Source of the DNA: Mesorhizobium muleiense
GTDB taxonomy: Bacteria; Pseudomonadota; Alphaproteobacteria; Rhizobiales; Rhizobiaceae
Assembly (NCBI RefSeq): GCF_900099905.1
Contig: NZ_FNEE01000033.1
Coordinates: 1-60,556, forward strand
Reading direction: 5' to 3'
DNA length: 60,556 nt
Part shown: positions 32,352 to 42,206 of the stretch, in pieces
Numbering within the stretch: position 1 is the first letter of the stretch
Layout of the letters: each line of letters starts with the position of its first letter
Made by a program: the position numbers and the translations under genes
The notes under the pieces: model-generated
Told to the model about the DNA's origin: nothing
Database searches by the model: none
The model's input: only the letters and a program-made list of their open reading frames with translations

Positions 32352-34148
32352 ATGCCGATCTACAGGGCGCCGGTCCAGGACACGCTGTTTGTGCTGAACG
32401 AAGTGCTGGTCTACCAGCGCTATTCCAATCTTCCCGGATTTTCCGACGCGACACCGGACGTGGTCGAGGCCATCCTCGCCGAGGGCGCCAAGCTCGCTGA
32501 AAATGTCATGCAGCCGCTGAACCGCGTCGGCGACATGGAAGGCTGCGTGCGCCATGGCGACGGTTCGGTGACGACGCCGAAAGGCTTCAAGGAGGCCTTC
32601 GACCAATACCGCGAGGGCGGCTGGTTGGGGCTGGCCGCACCCGTCGAATTTGGCGGCCAGGGTCTGCCTTACGCGGTGCATACCGCTGTTTCCGAATATA
32701 TGATTTCGGCCAACATGTCGCTGATGATGTACCCCGGCCTGACGCAGGGCGCGATCGCCGCGATCATTACCCATGGCACCGACGAGCAGAAGGCGATCTG
32801 GTTGCCAAAGCTGGTCGAAGGCGTCTGGACCGGCACCATGAACCTGACCGAGCCGCATTGCGGCACCGATCTCGGCCTGCTGCGCACCAGGGCGGTTCCC
32901 AATGGCGACGGCACCTACAGGATTTCGGGCCAGAAGATCTTCATATCGGCCGGCGAGCACGACATGGCGGACAACATCGTCCACCTGGTGCTGGCCCGCA
33001 TCGAGGGCGCGCCGGAAGGCGTGAAGGGCATTTCGCTGTTCATCGTGCCGAAGCTCAAGCTCGATGCATCAGGCAATCCTGGCGAGAAGAACACCGTCTC
33101 CTGCGGCTCGATCGAGGAGAAGATGGGCATCCATGGCAATTCGACCTGCGTCATGAATTATGACGAGGCACAAGGCACGCTGCTTGGCGAGACGAATGGC
33201 GGGCTGAAAGCCATGTTCACGATGATGAATGAAGCGAGGCTCGGCGTCGGCCTGCAGGGGCTTTCTCTGTCGGAGGTTGCCTACCAGAACGCTGTGTCCT
33301 ATGCCAAGGATCGCCTGCAGGGACGCTCGCTGTCTGGGCCGAAGGCGCCGGACAAGAAGGCCGACCCGATCATCGTCCACTCCGATATCCGTCGCAGCCT
33401 GATGACCATGAAGGCCTTCAACGAGGCCGGTCGCGCACTGGCGCTGTGGACGGCGATCAAGTCCGATATCGCCCACCGTGCCAGTGACGACAAGGACCGC
33501 CAGGCTGCCGACGACTACACCGGGCTGATGACGCCGGTGGTCAAGGGCGTGCTCACCGACAAGGGTTTCGACCACGCGGTGATGGCGCAGCAAGTGTTCG
33601 GCGGGCACGGCTATATCGAAGAGCACGGCATGAGCCAGTTCGTGCGCGATGCCCGCATCGCCATGATCTACGAGGGCGCCAACGGCATACAGGCGCTCGA
33701 CCTCGTCGGCCGCAAGCTGGCCCTGAATGGCGGCCGCGCCGTGCAGGCTTTCTTCAGGGAGGTCGGCGAGTTCTGCGAGGAGAACCGCACTGACGAGAAG
33801 ATGGCGCCCGTTACCAAGGCGCTGAAGAAGGGCCTCAACGATCTGCAGGCGGCGACGATGTGGCTGATGCAGAACGGCATGGCCAAGCCCGATAACGCCG
33901 GCGCCGCCTCGACCGACTACATGCATCTCTTCGGCCTGGTGGCGCTGGGCTATATGTGGGCGCAGATGGCCAAGGCAGCCGGGGCGAGATTGGAGAATGG
34001 CGCCAATGGTACTTCGGCGTTCTACGATAGCAAGCTGGTGACGGCGCGCTTCTTCATGGAGCGGATCATGCCGGAAACATCGGCGCACCTCGCCCGCATC
34101 TCCAGCGGCGCCGATACATTGATGGCACTGCCGGCGGAAGCGTTCTAA
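32352..34148 (+). CDS. Acyl-CoA dehydrogenase with C-terminal extension (FadE-like)
   Basis: This 598-residue flavoprotein would catalyse the first, FAD-dependent step of beta-oxidation. It has the family regions MNLTEPHCGTDLGLLRTRAV, ISGQKIFISAGEHDMADNIV and VFGGHGYIEEHGMSQFVRDA followed by RIAMIYEGANGIQALDLVGR. It belongs to the long group of about 590 residues with an extra C-terminal domain. A perfect GGAGG lies seven bases before ATG 32352. It is the first gene of the operon behind the palindromic operator. Confidence 0.92.
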   Translation: MPIYRAPVQDTLFVLNEVLVYQRYSNLPGFSDATPDVVEAILAEGAKLAENVMQPLNRVGDMEGCVRHGDGSVTTPKGFKEAFDQYREGGWLGLAAPVEFGGQGLPYAVHTAVSEYMISANMSLMMYPGLTQGAIAAIITHGTDEQKAIWLPKLVEGVWTGTMNLTEPHCGTDLGLLRTRAVPNGDGTYRISGQKIFISAGEHDMADNIVHLVLARIEGAPEGVKGISLFIVPKLKLDASGNPGEKNTVSCGSIEEKMGIHGNSTCVMNYDEAQGTLLGETNGGLKAMFTMMNEARLGVGLQGLSLSEVAYQNAVSYAKDRLQGRSLSGPKAPDKKADPIIVHSDIRRSLMTMKAFNEAGRALALWTAIKSDIAHRASDDKDRQAADDYTGLMTPVVKGVLTDKGFDHAVMAQQVFGGHGYIEEHGMSQFVRDARIAMIYEGANGIQALDLVGRKLALNGGRAVQAFFREVGEFCEENRTDEKMAPVTKALKKGLNDLQAATMWLMQNGMAKPDNAGAASTDYMHLFGLVALGYMWAQMAKAAGARLENGANGTSAFYDSKLVTARFFMERIMPETSAHLARISSGADTLMALPAEAF

Positions 34149-34204
34149 GCTCGATTTTCCCTCCCCTCGAGGGGAGGGGGACGTCGGCGCAAGGGAGAAA
34201 CAGC

Positions 34205-35374
34205 ATGACCAACCCCGCCGAAATTCTTGGCCTTCCCAAACCTGCCTGGGCGGCGGACGAGGTCGGCATGCTCTACGACATGGCGCACCGCTTCATGTCG
34301 GAAGAGATCGCGCCACGCTATGACGAGTTCGAGAAGAACGAGATGGTCGACCGTGAGTGCTGGCTGAAGGCGGGCGCGGCCGGTCTGCTCTGTGCCTCGA
34401 TGCCGGAGGAATATGGCGGTTCGGGCGGGACGTTCGCGCATGAGAGCGCCATCATCGAGGCGATCGGCCATGTCGGCGTCGACGGTTTTGGCATCGGCCT
34501 GCACAATTCGATCGTCGCCCCTTACATCCTCCACTACGGCTCGGAGGAGCAGAAGAAGAAGTGGCTGCCGAAACTGGCGACCGGCGAGCTGATCGGCGCC
34601 ATCGCCATGACCGAGCCCGGCGCCGGGTCCGACCTGCAAGGCGTCAAGACGCGCGCCGAGAAGGACGGCAACCAGTACAAGGTCAACGGCTCAAAAACCT
34701 TCATCACCAACGGCCAGCTCGCCAATTTCATCATAATTGTCACCAAGACCGACCCGGAGAAGGGCGCCAAGGGCACTTCGCTGATCGTCGTCGAGACCGA
34801 CGAGGTGGAAGGGTTCGAGCGCGGCCGCAACCTCGACAAGATCGGGCTCAAGGCCAACGACACGTCGGAACTGTTCTTCAACGATATGCGCGTGCCGACC
34901 TCCAATCTACTCGGCCACGAGGAAGGCCAGGGCTTCGTCCAGTTGATGCAGCAATTGCCGCAGGAGCGGCTGCAGATCGGCACCGGTGCCATCGCCATGG
35001 TCGAACGGGCGCTGGCGTTGACCATCGACTACGTCAAGGAGCGCAAGGCCTTCGGCAAGGCGATTATCGATTTCCAGAACACCCAGTTCAAGATGGCCGA
35101 ACTGAAGACCGAGGCGACCATAGGCCGGGTCTTCTACAATGACTGCGTCGCCCGCCATATCGATGGAGGCCTCGACCCGGTGACGGCCTCGATGGCCAAA
35201 TACTGGCTGTCCGACCTGCAGGGAAAAGTCGTCGACGAATGCCTTCAACTGCATGGCGGCTATGGCTACATGAATGAGTATCCGATCGCCCGCATGTTCC
35301 GCGACGCCCGCGTCCAGCGCATCTACGGCGGCACCAACGAGATCATGAAATTGCTGATCGGGCGCTCTCTCTGA
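34205..35374 (+). CDS. Acyl-CoA dehydrogenase (short form)
   Basis: This 389-residue enzyme of the typical acyl-CoA dehydrogenase length has IAMTEPGAGSDLQGVKTRAE, the QLHGGYGYMNEYPIARMFRD signature and the C-terminal RIYGGTNEIMKLLIGRSL. It would oxidise an acyl-CoA to the 2-enoyl-CoA with electron transfer to ETF. Chain-length preference cannot be set from sequence. The ribosome binding site is GGGAGAA. It is the second gene of the operon. Confidence 0.93.
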   Translation: MTNPAEILGLPKPAWAADEVGMLYDMAHRFMSEEIAPRYDEFEKNEMVDRECWLKAGAAGLLCASMPEEYGGSGGTFAHESAIIEAIGHVGVDGFGIGLHNSIVAPYILHYGSEEQKKKWLPKLATGELIGAIAMTEPGAGSDLQGVKTRAEKDGNQYKVNGSKTFITNGQLANFIIIVTKTDPEKGAKGTSLIVVETDEVEGFERGRNLDKIGLKANDTSELFFNDMRVPTSNLLGHEEGQGFVQLMQQLPQERLQIGTGAIAMVERALALTIDYVKERKAFGKAIIDFQNTQFKMAELKTEATIGRVFYNDCVARHIDGGLDPVTASMAKYWLSDLQGKVVDECLQLHGGYGYMNEYPIARMFRDARVQRIYGGTNEIMKLLIGRSL

Positions 35375-35404
35375 GAGACTTTCAGCAAACCAAGGAGCAG
35401 GAAA

Positions 35405-36613
35405 ATGGCCGAAGCTTATGTCTATGACGCCGTGCGCACGCCGCGCGGCAGGGGCAAGAAGGATGGCTCGCTGCACGAGGTGCCGGCGGTACGGCTCGGC
35501 GCCAAGGTGCTTGAGGCGATCCGTGACCGCAATGGGCTGGACACCGGCGCCGTCGACGACATCATCTTCGGCTGCGTCGATCCGGTCGGCGAGGCGGGCT
35601 CTGTCATTCCGCGCGCCGCCGCCTTCGAGGCCGGTTACGACACGAAAGCGCCCGGCATGCAGATCTCGCGTTTCTGCGCCTCTGGCCTGGACGCCATCAA
35701 TTTCGGCGCCGCCAAGATCGCGCAGGGCGCCGACGAGATCGTCATCGCCGGCGGCGTCGAATCGATGTCGCGCGTCGGCATGGGCGCGTCCGGCGGCGCC
35801 TGGTTCATGGACCCCTCGGTCGGCCTGCCGGGCTGGTTTGTGCCGCAAGGCATCTCGGCCGATCTGATCGCCACGAAATACGGCTTTTCGCGCGACGACG
35901 TCGACGCCTATGCGGTCGAAAGCCAGAAGCGCGCCGCCAAAGCCTGGGGCGAAGGCCGCTTCAAGAATTCGGTGATCTCGATCAAGGACCAGAACGGCCT
36001 GACCATCCTCGACCACGATGAGCATATGCGGCCTTCGACCGATATGCAGTCGCTGGCGGCCCTCAACCCGTCTTTCGTCATGCCCGGCGAAATGGGCGGC
36101 TTCGATGCCGTCGCGGTGCAGAAGCACCCCGAGGTGGAGGAGGTCAATCACGTCCACCACGCCGGCAATTCGTCCGGCATCGTCGACGGCGCGGCGGCCG
36201 TTCTGCTCGGCTCGAAGAAGGCTGGAAAGTCGCTCGACCTGAAGCCGCGCGCTCGCATCCGTGCATTCGCCAATATCGGCTCGGAACCGGTGCTGATGCT
36301 GACCGGTCCGGTCGACGTGACCGAGAAGCTGCTGAAGCGCGCCAGGATGAAGCTGTCGGACATCGATCTGTTCGAGCTCAACGAGGCGTTCGCCTCGGTG
36401 GTGCTGCGCTACATGCAGGCTTTCGACATTTCGCACGACAGGATCAACGTCAATGGCGGCGCCATCGCCATGGGCCATCCGCTCGGCGCAACCGGTGCGA
36501 TGATCTTCGGAACGGTGCTGGACGAACTGGAGCGCCGCGACCTGAACACCGCGCTGGTGACGCTCTGCATCGGCGCCGGCATGGGCACCGCAACGATCAT
36601 CGAACGCGTCTGA
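35405..36613 (+). CDS. Acetyl-CoA C-acyltransferase (thiolase, FadA-like)
   Basis: This 402-residue thiolase would cleave 3-ketoacyl-CoA to acetyl-CoA and a shortened acyl-CoA. The nucleophile is C91 (QISRFCASGLDAINF); the second active-site regions are NGGAIAMGHPLGATGA and the final CIGAGMGTA. AAGGAG lies just before the ATG. It sits between the acyl-CoA dehydrogenase and the FadB-type genes, as expected for a beta-oxidation operon. Confidence 0.93.
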   Translation: MAEAYVYDAVRTPRGRGKKDGSLHEVPAVRLGAKVLEAIRDRNGLDTGAVDDIIFGCVDPVGEAGSVIPRAAAFEAGYDTKAPGMQISRFCASGLDAINFGAAKIAQGADEIVIAGGVESMSRVGMGASGGAWFMDPSVGLPGWFVPQGISADLIATKYGFSRDDVDAYAVESQKRAAKAWGEGRFKNSVISIKDQNGLTILDHDEHMRPSTDMQSLAALNPSFVMPGEMGGFDAVAVQKHPEVEEVNHVHHAGNSSGIVDGAAAVLLGSKKAGKSLDLKPRARIRAFANIGSEPVLMLTGPVDVTEKLLKRARMKLSDIDLFELNEAFASVVLRYMQAFDISHDRINVNGGAIAMGHPLGATGAMIFGTVLDELERRDLNTALVTLCIGAGMGTATIIERV

Positions 36614-36627
36614 CGGGAGAGAGACCG

Positions 36628-38847
36628 ATGAGCTACACCAATTTCACCCTCGACATCGACGCCGATGGCATCGCGCTGGTCACCTGGGACATGCCCGACC
36701 GCTCGATGAACGTCTTCACCGAAGAGGCGATGCTGGAGCTGAACGCCATCGTCGACAAGGTGGCGAGCGACGCGTCGATAAAGGGGGCGGTGATCACCTC
36801 CGGCAAGGACACATTCTCCGGCGGTGCAGACATCACCATGCTGCAGAAGATGCTGTCGAAGTTCGCAGCCGATAAAGCCAAGGACCTGGACAAGGCGACC
36901 AAGGCATTGTTCGACAATGCCGGCTACATGACCGGCTTGTTCCGCAAGCTGGAGACCTCAGGCAAGCCGTGGGTTTCGGCGATCAACGGCACCTGCATGG
37001 GCGGTGCGTTCGAGCTGTCGCTCGCTTGCCATGGCCGTGTCGCGGCCGATTCCGACAAGGTCAAGATGGCGCTCCCCGAAGTGAAGATCGGCATCTTCCC
37101 GGGTGCCGGCGGCACCCAGCGCGTGCCGCGGCTGACCGACCAGCAGCAGGCGCTGCAGATGCTGACTTCCGGTCAAACGCTGTCGCCGCAGAAGGCCAGG
37201 TCGATGGGCCTGATCCATGAGATTGCCGAACCGACGAAGCTGGTCGAAACCGCCAAAGCCATGATCAAAAATGGCTTGAAGCCAGTGGCGCCGTGGGACG
37301 AGAAGGGCTTCAAGCTGCCCGGCGGCCCGGTCTATTCGGTGGCCGGCGCCAATCTGTGGCCACCGGCAATCGCCATCCTGCGTCGCGAGACCTATGGCAA
37401 CTATCCGGCTGCCGCAGCCATCCTGAAATGCGTCTATGAAGGCCTACTGGTGCCGTTCGATACCGGCTTGCGCATCGAGCAGCGTTATTTCACCGAGATC
37501 ATGCAGACCAGGGAAGCGGCGGCGATGATCCGCTCGCTGTTCGTGTCGCTGCAGGAACTGAACAAGGGCGCGCGTCGTCCGGCCGGCGTGCCGGAAACCA
37601 AGTTCAAGAAGATCGGCGTGCTCGGCGCCGGCTTCATGGGCGCCGGCATCGCCTATGTCACGGCCAAGGCCGGCATTCCGGTGGTGCTGCTCGACCGCGA
37701 CATGGACGCTGCCGCCAAGGGCAAGGCGCATTCGGACAGCCTGATCTCGGATCAGGTCAGGAAGGGCCGCGCCAAGCCGGAGGACAAGGACAGGCTGCTG
37801 TCGCTGATCACGCCGACGGCGGACTATGCCGACCTCGCAGGCTGCGACCTGGTGGTCGAGGCGGTGTTCGAGGATTCGGGCGTCAAGAAGGACGCCACCG
37901 AAAAGGCGGAGGCCGTGCTGAAGCCGGCGGCGGTCTTTGCGTCGAACACGTCCACCATCCCGATCACGTCGCTGGCGAAGAATTCGGCGCGGCCGAAGAA
38001 TTTCATCGGCATCCATTTCTTCTCGCCGGTCGACAAGATGATGCTGGTCGAGATCATTTTGGGCAAGAAGACGGGCGACAAGGCGCTGGCCACTGCGATC
38101 GACTTCGTCCGCGCGATCAAGAAGACGCCGATCGTCGTCAACGACACGCGCGGCTTCTACGTCAACCGCTGCGTGCTGCGCTACATGTCGGAAGCCTACA
38201 AGATGCTCATCGAGGGGATTCCGGCGCCGATGATCGAGAACGCGGCGAAGGCCGCCGGCATGCCGGTCGGCCCCTTGGCGCTGACGGACGAAACGGCGAT
38301 CGACCTCGCGCAGAAGATCATGAAGCAGACCATGCGCGATCTCGGCGACAAGGCGGTCGACCCGAAGCAGATGACGCTGATCAACACGCTGGTCGACACG
38401 CATGGCCGCTTCGGCCGCAAGAACGGCAAGGGTTTTTACGACTATCCGCAAAAGCCTGCCAAGAAGAAGCTGTGGCCGGGCCTGAAGGATCTCTATCGGC
38501 AGTTGCCGCCTGAAGAGGTCGACTATGAGGAACTGAAGCAGCGGCTCCTGGTCACCATCGCGTTGGAGGCGGCCCGGGTGATGGAGGAGGGCATCGTCAC
38601 CGATCCGCGCGAGGCCGATGTCGGCTCGATCCTCGCTTTCGGCTTCGCGCCCTTTACCGGCGGCGTGCTGTCCTACATCGACGGCATCGGCGCAAAAAAA
38701 TTCGTCAAGATCGCCAAGGGTCTTCAGAAGAAGTATGGCGGCGAGTTCAAAGCGCCGAAGCTCCTGCTCGAGATGGCAGAGAAGGGCGAGACTTTCTACG
38801 AACGCTTTGATCCCTATGCCAGGAGCGAGGCCAAGAAGGCGGCGTGA
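36628..38847 (+). CDS. FadB/FadJ-type enoyl-CoA hydratase / 3-hydroxyacyl-CoA dehydrogenase
   Basis: This 739-residue two-function enzyme hydrates the 2-enoyl-CoA and oxidises the product. The N-terminal crotonase domain has both catalytic Glu residues (E129 in MGGAFELSLACHG and E151 in LPEVKIGIFPGAGGTQR). The NAD-binding domain follows (GVLGAGFMGAGIAYV near residue 331) with the HFFSPVDKMMLVEI motif. It completes the pathway coded by the operon. The stop codon lies in the loop of a hairpin (see next entry). Confidence 0.94.
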   Translation: MSYTNFTLDIDADGIALVTWDMPDRSMNVFTEEAMLELNAIVDKVASDASIKGAVITSGKDTFSGGADITMLQKMLSKFAADKAKDLDKATKALFDNAGYMTGLFRKLETSGKPWVSAINGTCMGGAFELSLACHGRVAADSDKVKMALPEVKIGIFPGAGGTQRVPRLTDQQQALQMLTSGQTLSPQKARSMGLIHEIAEPTKLVETAKAMIKNGLKPVAPWDEKGFKLPGGPVYSVAGANLWPPAIAILRRETYGNYPAAAAILKCVYEGLLVPFDTGLRIEQRYFTEIMQTREAAAMIRSLFVSLQELNKGARRPAGVPETKFKKIGVLGAGFMGAGIAYVTAKAGIPVVLLDRDMDAAAKGKAHSDSLISDQVRKGRAKPEDKDRLLSLITPTADYADLAGCDLVVEAVFEDSGVKKDATEKAEAVLKPAAVFASNTSTIPITSLAKNSARPKNFIGIHFFSPVDKMMLVEIILGKKTGDKALATAIDFVRAIKKTPIVVNDTRGFYVNRCVLRYMSEAYKMLIEGIPAPMIENAAKAAGMPVGPLALTDETAIDLAQKIMKQTMRDLGDKAVDPKQMTLINTLVDTHGRFGRKNGKGFYDYPQKPAKKKLWPGLKDLYRQLPPEEVDYEELKQRLLVTIALEAARVMEEGIVTDPREADVGSILAFGFAPFTGGVLSYIDGIGAKKFVKIAKGLQKKYGGEFKAPKLLLEMAEKGETFYERFDPYARSEAKKAA

Positions 38848-38856
38848 CGCCGCCTT
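38836..38856 (+). terminator. Hairpin spanning the fadB-type stop codon
   Basis: AAGGCGGCG (38836-38844) pairs with CGCCGCCTT (38848-38856), and the three-base loop is the TGA stop. A strong GC-rich stem directly at the stop, with little T-run, ends the beta-oxidation operon. Confidence 0.6.
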
Positions 38857-38929
38857 CGGTGGTGGACAAAATCACGGCCACCGGTTAGAACGGAGAAGGT
38901 ATTTTTTCCTGTTCGGAAGGGGAGCAAAA

Positions 38930-39580
38930 GTGCTCTCGCATGATCGCGTTTGGGCCGCCATCGATGCTCTCGCCGAGCGCTATTCGCTCTCGGCCTCGGG
39001 GCTGGCGAAACGCGCGGGCCTCGATTCGACCGCCTTCAACAAGTCGAAGCGGCTGTCCTCGGACGGGCGGCCGCGCTGGCCGTCGACCGAGTCGCTGGCC
39101 AAAATCATCGAGGCGACCGGCGCCTCGCTCGACGAATTCACCGGACTGGTCGAAGGCCGGGGCAAGACCGTCCCCGGATCTCTGCCGGCACAGACGTCTT
39201 CGGTGCCGCTGCTCGGCTTCGCCCAGGCCGGCGCCGGCGGCTTCTTCGACGATGCCGGCTTTCCCGTGGGGCAGGGCTGGGACCTGATCGAGCTTCCAGC
39301 GCGGGCGACCGAAACCTCCTATGCGCTGCAGGTCCAGGGCGATTCCATGCTGCCGCTCTACCGCAACGGCGACGTGCTGATCGTCGAGCCGGGCGCCGCC
39401 ACCCGCAAGGGCGATCGCGTCGTCGTCAAGACCAATGCCGGCGAGGTAATGGCCAAGGTGCTGGACCGTCAGACGGCGAAGTCGATCATGCTGGTCTCGC
39501 TCAATCCCGATCACCCGGATCGCGACATCCCGATGCGCGATGTCGAATGGGTGGCGCGGATTGTCTGGGCAAGCCAGTAG
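38930..39580 (+). CDS. Helix-turn-helix regulator with LexA-like (S24) peptidase domain
   Basis: This 216-residue protein has an N-terminal DNA-binding region (ERYSLSASGLAKRAGLDSTA, then FNKSKRLSSDGRPRWPS) and a C-terminal S24 domain. Ser139 (VQGDSMLPLY) and Lys167 (VVVKTNAGEV) are the expected catalytic pair, and AQAGAGGFF near residue 100 could be a self-cleavage site. Such proteins act as stress-responsive repressors. No phage genes lie nearby, so it appears to be a chromosomal regulator. The start is GTG 38930 with the site AAGGGGAG upstream. Confidence 0.83.
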   Translation: MLSHDRVWAAIDALAERYSLSASGLAKRAGLDSTAFNKSKRLSSDGRPRWPSTESLAKIIEATGASLDEFTGLVEGRGKTVPGSLPAQTSSVPLLGFAQAGAGGFFDDAGFPVGQGWDLIELPARATETSYALQVQGDSMLPLYRNGDVLIVEPGAATRKGDRVVVKTNAGEVMAKVLDRQTAKSIMLVSLNPDHPDRDIPMRDVEWVARIVWASQ

Positions 39581-39589
39581 GGGCCGCCG

Positions 39590-40426
39590 GTGAGTCCGCT
39601 TCATGCCGCCGCCGCGGTATTGACGATCCTGGCAATGGGGGCTGCGATTGCCGCAGGTGGCCGCGCCGTGCTGCAGGACGAAAATCGGCGCGTCGCGGCT
39701 CGGGCGCAGGCCAGCATCGCGGCGCAATCCCAAGCGCCCGCTACATCAGCAAATCCGCGACCCAAGGCGGCGAGCCCAGAGGCGCGTTCCAGGGCCATCG
39801 ATCCGGAAGTCGTCGCGCCGCCGCAGCTTCAGCCGCAAGAGCTTGAGCGGGTCGAGCCGCGCGCGCCGCTGAGTGAGTTGGCGCTGGCCGGACCGCCCAA
39901 GCCGCCCAAAACGAAAATGCCCGACGACTGGAACGGGACAAAACTGTTCCAGCCGGTTGCATCGGCCGCCGGTGTGATCGGGGCCAAAGGCTACTCCGTC
40001 GCGATTTCCGGCGTCGACATCGTCAGGCAGGACGAAACGTGCACCGACGGCGGCAAGTCGTGGACGTGTGGCACCCGGGCGCGAACGGCGTTCCGTGCCT
40101 TCCTGCGCGGTCGGGCGGTGGTCTGCACGGTGCCACCCGAGGGCGGCCGCGACCTGATCACCGCCGAATGCCGCGTCGGCAACCAGGATGTCGGCCAGTG
40201 GTTGATCGAAAACGGCTGGGCGCGCGCCGCCAAGGGTGGCCCTTACGTCGAGGCCGGCGAGAAGGCCCGTATGGCGAGGAAGGGCATTTTCGGGCCGGCG
40301 CCCAGTCTCTCCGGCCTGCCTCCGGCACCAGCCCCCTTTGCGGCCACAGCGCAGCCGACGCAGCCGATTCTCGATCCTTCGGCGGCGGCTACGCCGCCAG
40401 CTGACCAGCCAGCGCCTTCTGAATGA
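39590..40426 (+). CDS. Exported thermonuclease-like (SNase) protein
   Basis: This 278-residue protein has an N-terminal membrane or signal segment, a Pro/Ala-rich linker to about residue 115, and an SNase-like domain (GYSVAISGVDIVRQDETC, RAFLRGRAVVCTVPPEGGRD, then ECRVGNQDVGQWLIENGWAR). The canonical SNase active-site Arg-Glu-Arg set is not clearly kept, so nuclease activity is uncertain. The start is GTG 39590, nine bases after the S24 regulator. Its last 38 bases overlap the end of the convergent lysK gene. Confidence 0.72.
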   Translation: MSPLHAAAAVLTILAMGAAIAAGGRAVLQDENRRVAARAQASIAAQSQAPATSANPRPKAASPEARSRAIDPEVVAPPQLQPQELERVEPRAPLSELALAGPPKPPKTKMPDDWNGTKLFQPVASAAGVIGAKGYSVAISGVDIVRQDETCTDGGKSWTCGTRARTAFRAFLRGRAVVCTVPPEGGRDLITAECRVGNQDVGQWLIENGWARAAKGGPYVEAGEKARMARKGIFGPAPSLSGLPPAPAPFAATAQPTQPILDPSAAATPPADQPAPSE

Positions 40427-42038
40427 GCGCGCGGGTTTCTGCTATTCCGTAGAGCGCAGCGAAGGAACCGAAGCGCGGGCCGCGCTCCTGTCCGATCAAA
40501 ATCTGGTAGATCATCTGGAAGAAGGCGACGGAGACGCCCGGCCCGCCTTCCGGGCTCTGCTTCGAATGGTCCTGATAGCGCTCGATCTTGCGCGCGACGT
40601 TGAGAGCGGCATTCTGGATCGCCTCGCCATCGGCATCTGTCGGCAATGCGGCGAGCGCTTCGGACAGTTTCGTCAGCGCCTCGCGCTCGACCGCATCGGC
40701 GGCCCGGTACACCTTGGCCGGCTTCACGAAATCGTCGAAATAGCGGATCGCATACTCGGCCAGCCGGTCGAGCTCGGGATGGGTCTTCGGCGTCACGCCT
40801 GACGTGTGGCGCAAAATGAACCCCCACAGCACGTCCTTGTTCTGGGCGTTCGAGGCGCTGACCAGATTGAGCAGCAGCGCGAACGATACCGGCAGGTCGA
40901 CGACAGGCGGGTTGCCGTCATGCATGTGCCAGACGGGATTTCCCAGCCGCTCCTTCCACTCCTGCCGGCGATAGGCGGACAGAAAGGCGTAATACTCGTC
41001 CACCGCCTTCGGAATGACGTCGAAATAGAGCTTCTTGGCCTGCCGCGGCCGCTGGTACATATAGAGCTCGAGGCTTTCGGTCGGCGCGTAGGTCAGCCAC
41101 TCGTCGATGGTCAGTCCGTTGCCCTTCGACTTCGAAATCTTCTGGCCGTTCTCGTCCAGGAACAGCTCATAGACGAAATGCTCGGGAGCGCGCCCGCCCA
41201 GGATGTTGCAGATACGGTCGTAGATCACCGCATTCGTCTGGTGGTCTTTGCCGAACATTTCGAAATCGACGCCGAGCGCGGCCCAGCGCATGCCGAAATC
41301 CGGCTTCCACTGCAGCTTCACCCTGCCGCCGGTTATGGGCAGCGTGGTTTCGGTGCCGTCATCGTCGAAGGTGATAGTGCCGGCCTTGGCGTCGACATGC
41401 TTCATGGGGACGTAAAGCACGCGGCCGCTTTTGGGGGAAATCGGCAAGAACGGACTGTAGGTCGCCTGACGCTCCTCTCCGAGCGTCGGCAGCATCACGT
41501 CCATGATTTTGTCGAAACGTTCGGCAGCGCGCAGCAGAACGTCGTCGAAACGGCCAGCCTTGTAGTATTCCGTCGCGCTGGCGAACTCATAGTCGAAGCC
41601 GAACGTGTCCAGGAAACGGCAAAGCATTGCGTTGTTGTGGTCTGCGAAGCTCGCATAGTCGCCGCCAAAAGGATTGGGAACGGACGAGAGCGGCTTGTGC
41701 AGGTGCGGCTCGAGTGCGGCGCGATCGGGGACGCTGTCCGGAATCTTGCGCATGCCGTCCATGTCGTCGGAAAAGCACAAGATCTTGGTCTTGACGGTGT
41801 CCCGGGTGAGGACGCGGAAGGCGTGGCGCACCATCGAGGTGCGTGCGACCTCGCCGAAAGTACCGATGTGCGGCAGCCCCGACGGACCGTAGCCGGTCTC
41901 AAACAGGACAGTCTCGGGAAAGTCAGCCCCTTTGTAGCGATCGACGATCTTCCTGGCTTCCTCGAACGGCCACGCCTTGCTTTCGGCCGCTGCCGCAAGC
42001 ACCTCGGGATTGAGATCGATGATGTTTGATCCCGCCAT
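40389..42038 (-). CDS. lysK: Lysyl-tRNA synthetase, class I
   Basis: This 549-residue synthetase attaches lysine to its tRNA. It has the class I signatures HIGTF (GPSGLPHIGTFGEVARTS) and KISKSKGNG (DENGQKISKSKGNGLTID), so it is the archaeal/alphaproteobacterial class I enzyme rather than the common class II LysS. ATG 42038 is preferred because a weak GGAAAA lies upstream; the frame is also open to ATG 42068. The 3' end overlaps the convergent SNase-like gene. Confidence 0.92.
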   Translation of the reverse strand: MAGSNIIDLNPEVLAAAAESKAWPFEEARKIVDRYKGADFPETVLFETGYGPSGLPHIGTFGEVARTSMVRHAFRVLTRDTVKTKILCFSDDMDGMRKIPDSVPDRAALEPHLHKPLSSVPNPFGGDYASFADHNNAMLCRFLDTFGFDYEFASATEYYKAGRFDDVLLRAAERFDKIMDVMLPTLGEERQATYSPFLPISPKSGRVLYVPMKHVDAKAGTITFDDDGTETTLPITGGRVKLQWKPDFGMRWAALGVDFEMFGKDHQTNAVIYDRICNILGGRAPEHFVYELFLDENGQKISKSKGNGLTIDEWLTYAPTESLELYMYQRPRQAKKLYFDVIPKAVDEYYAFLSAYRRQEWKERLGNPVWHMHDGNPPVVDLPVSFALLLNLVSASNAQNKDVLWGFILRHTSGVTPKTHPELDRLAEYAIRYFDDFVKPAKVYRAADAVEREALTKLSEALAALPTDADGEAIQNAALNVARKIERYQDHSKQSPEGGPGVSVAFFQMIYQILIGQERGPRFGSFAALYGIAETRALIQKALAGQLAA

Positions 42039-42206
42039 GTTACTGTTTTCCAAATTATTCGCTGGCATCGTCGCAAGAAGGGGCCGGATGATTTTTTCAA
42101 CCGGTCTCTAGGCGTGCCTGCCGTGGGCGTCAACGATCGCGGCGCTTTTTCCTTGCGACGCCGGTGCCGCGTTCCTAACTTCGGAGCCCGTTTGAGGAGT
42201 TTTTAA

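Noticed and set aside
34907..36478. A 523-codon minus-strand frame opposite the acyl-CoA dehydrogenase and thiolase genes
   Set aside because: It crosses the boundary of two well-supported genes and shows no family features.
38930..39580. S24 regulator as a sign of a prophage
   Set aside because: No integrase, structural or lysis genes are near, and both neighbours are ordinary chromosomal genes.
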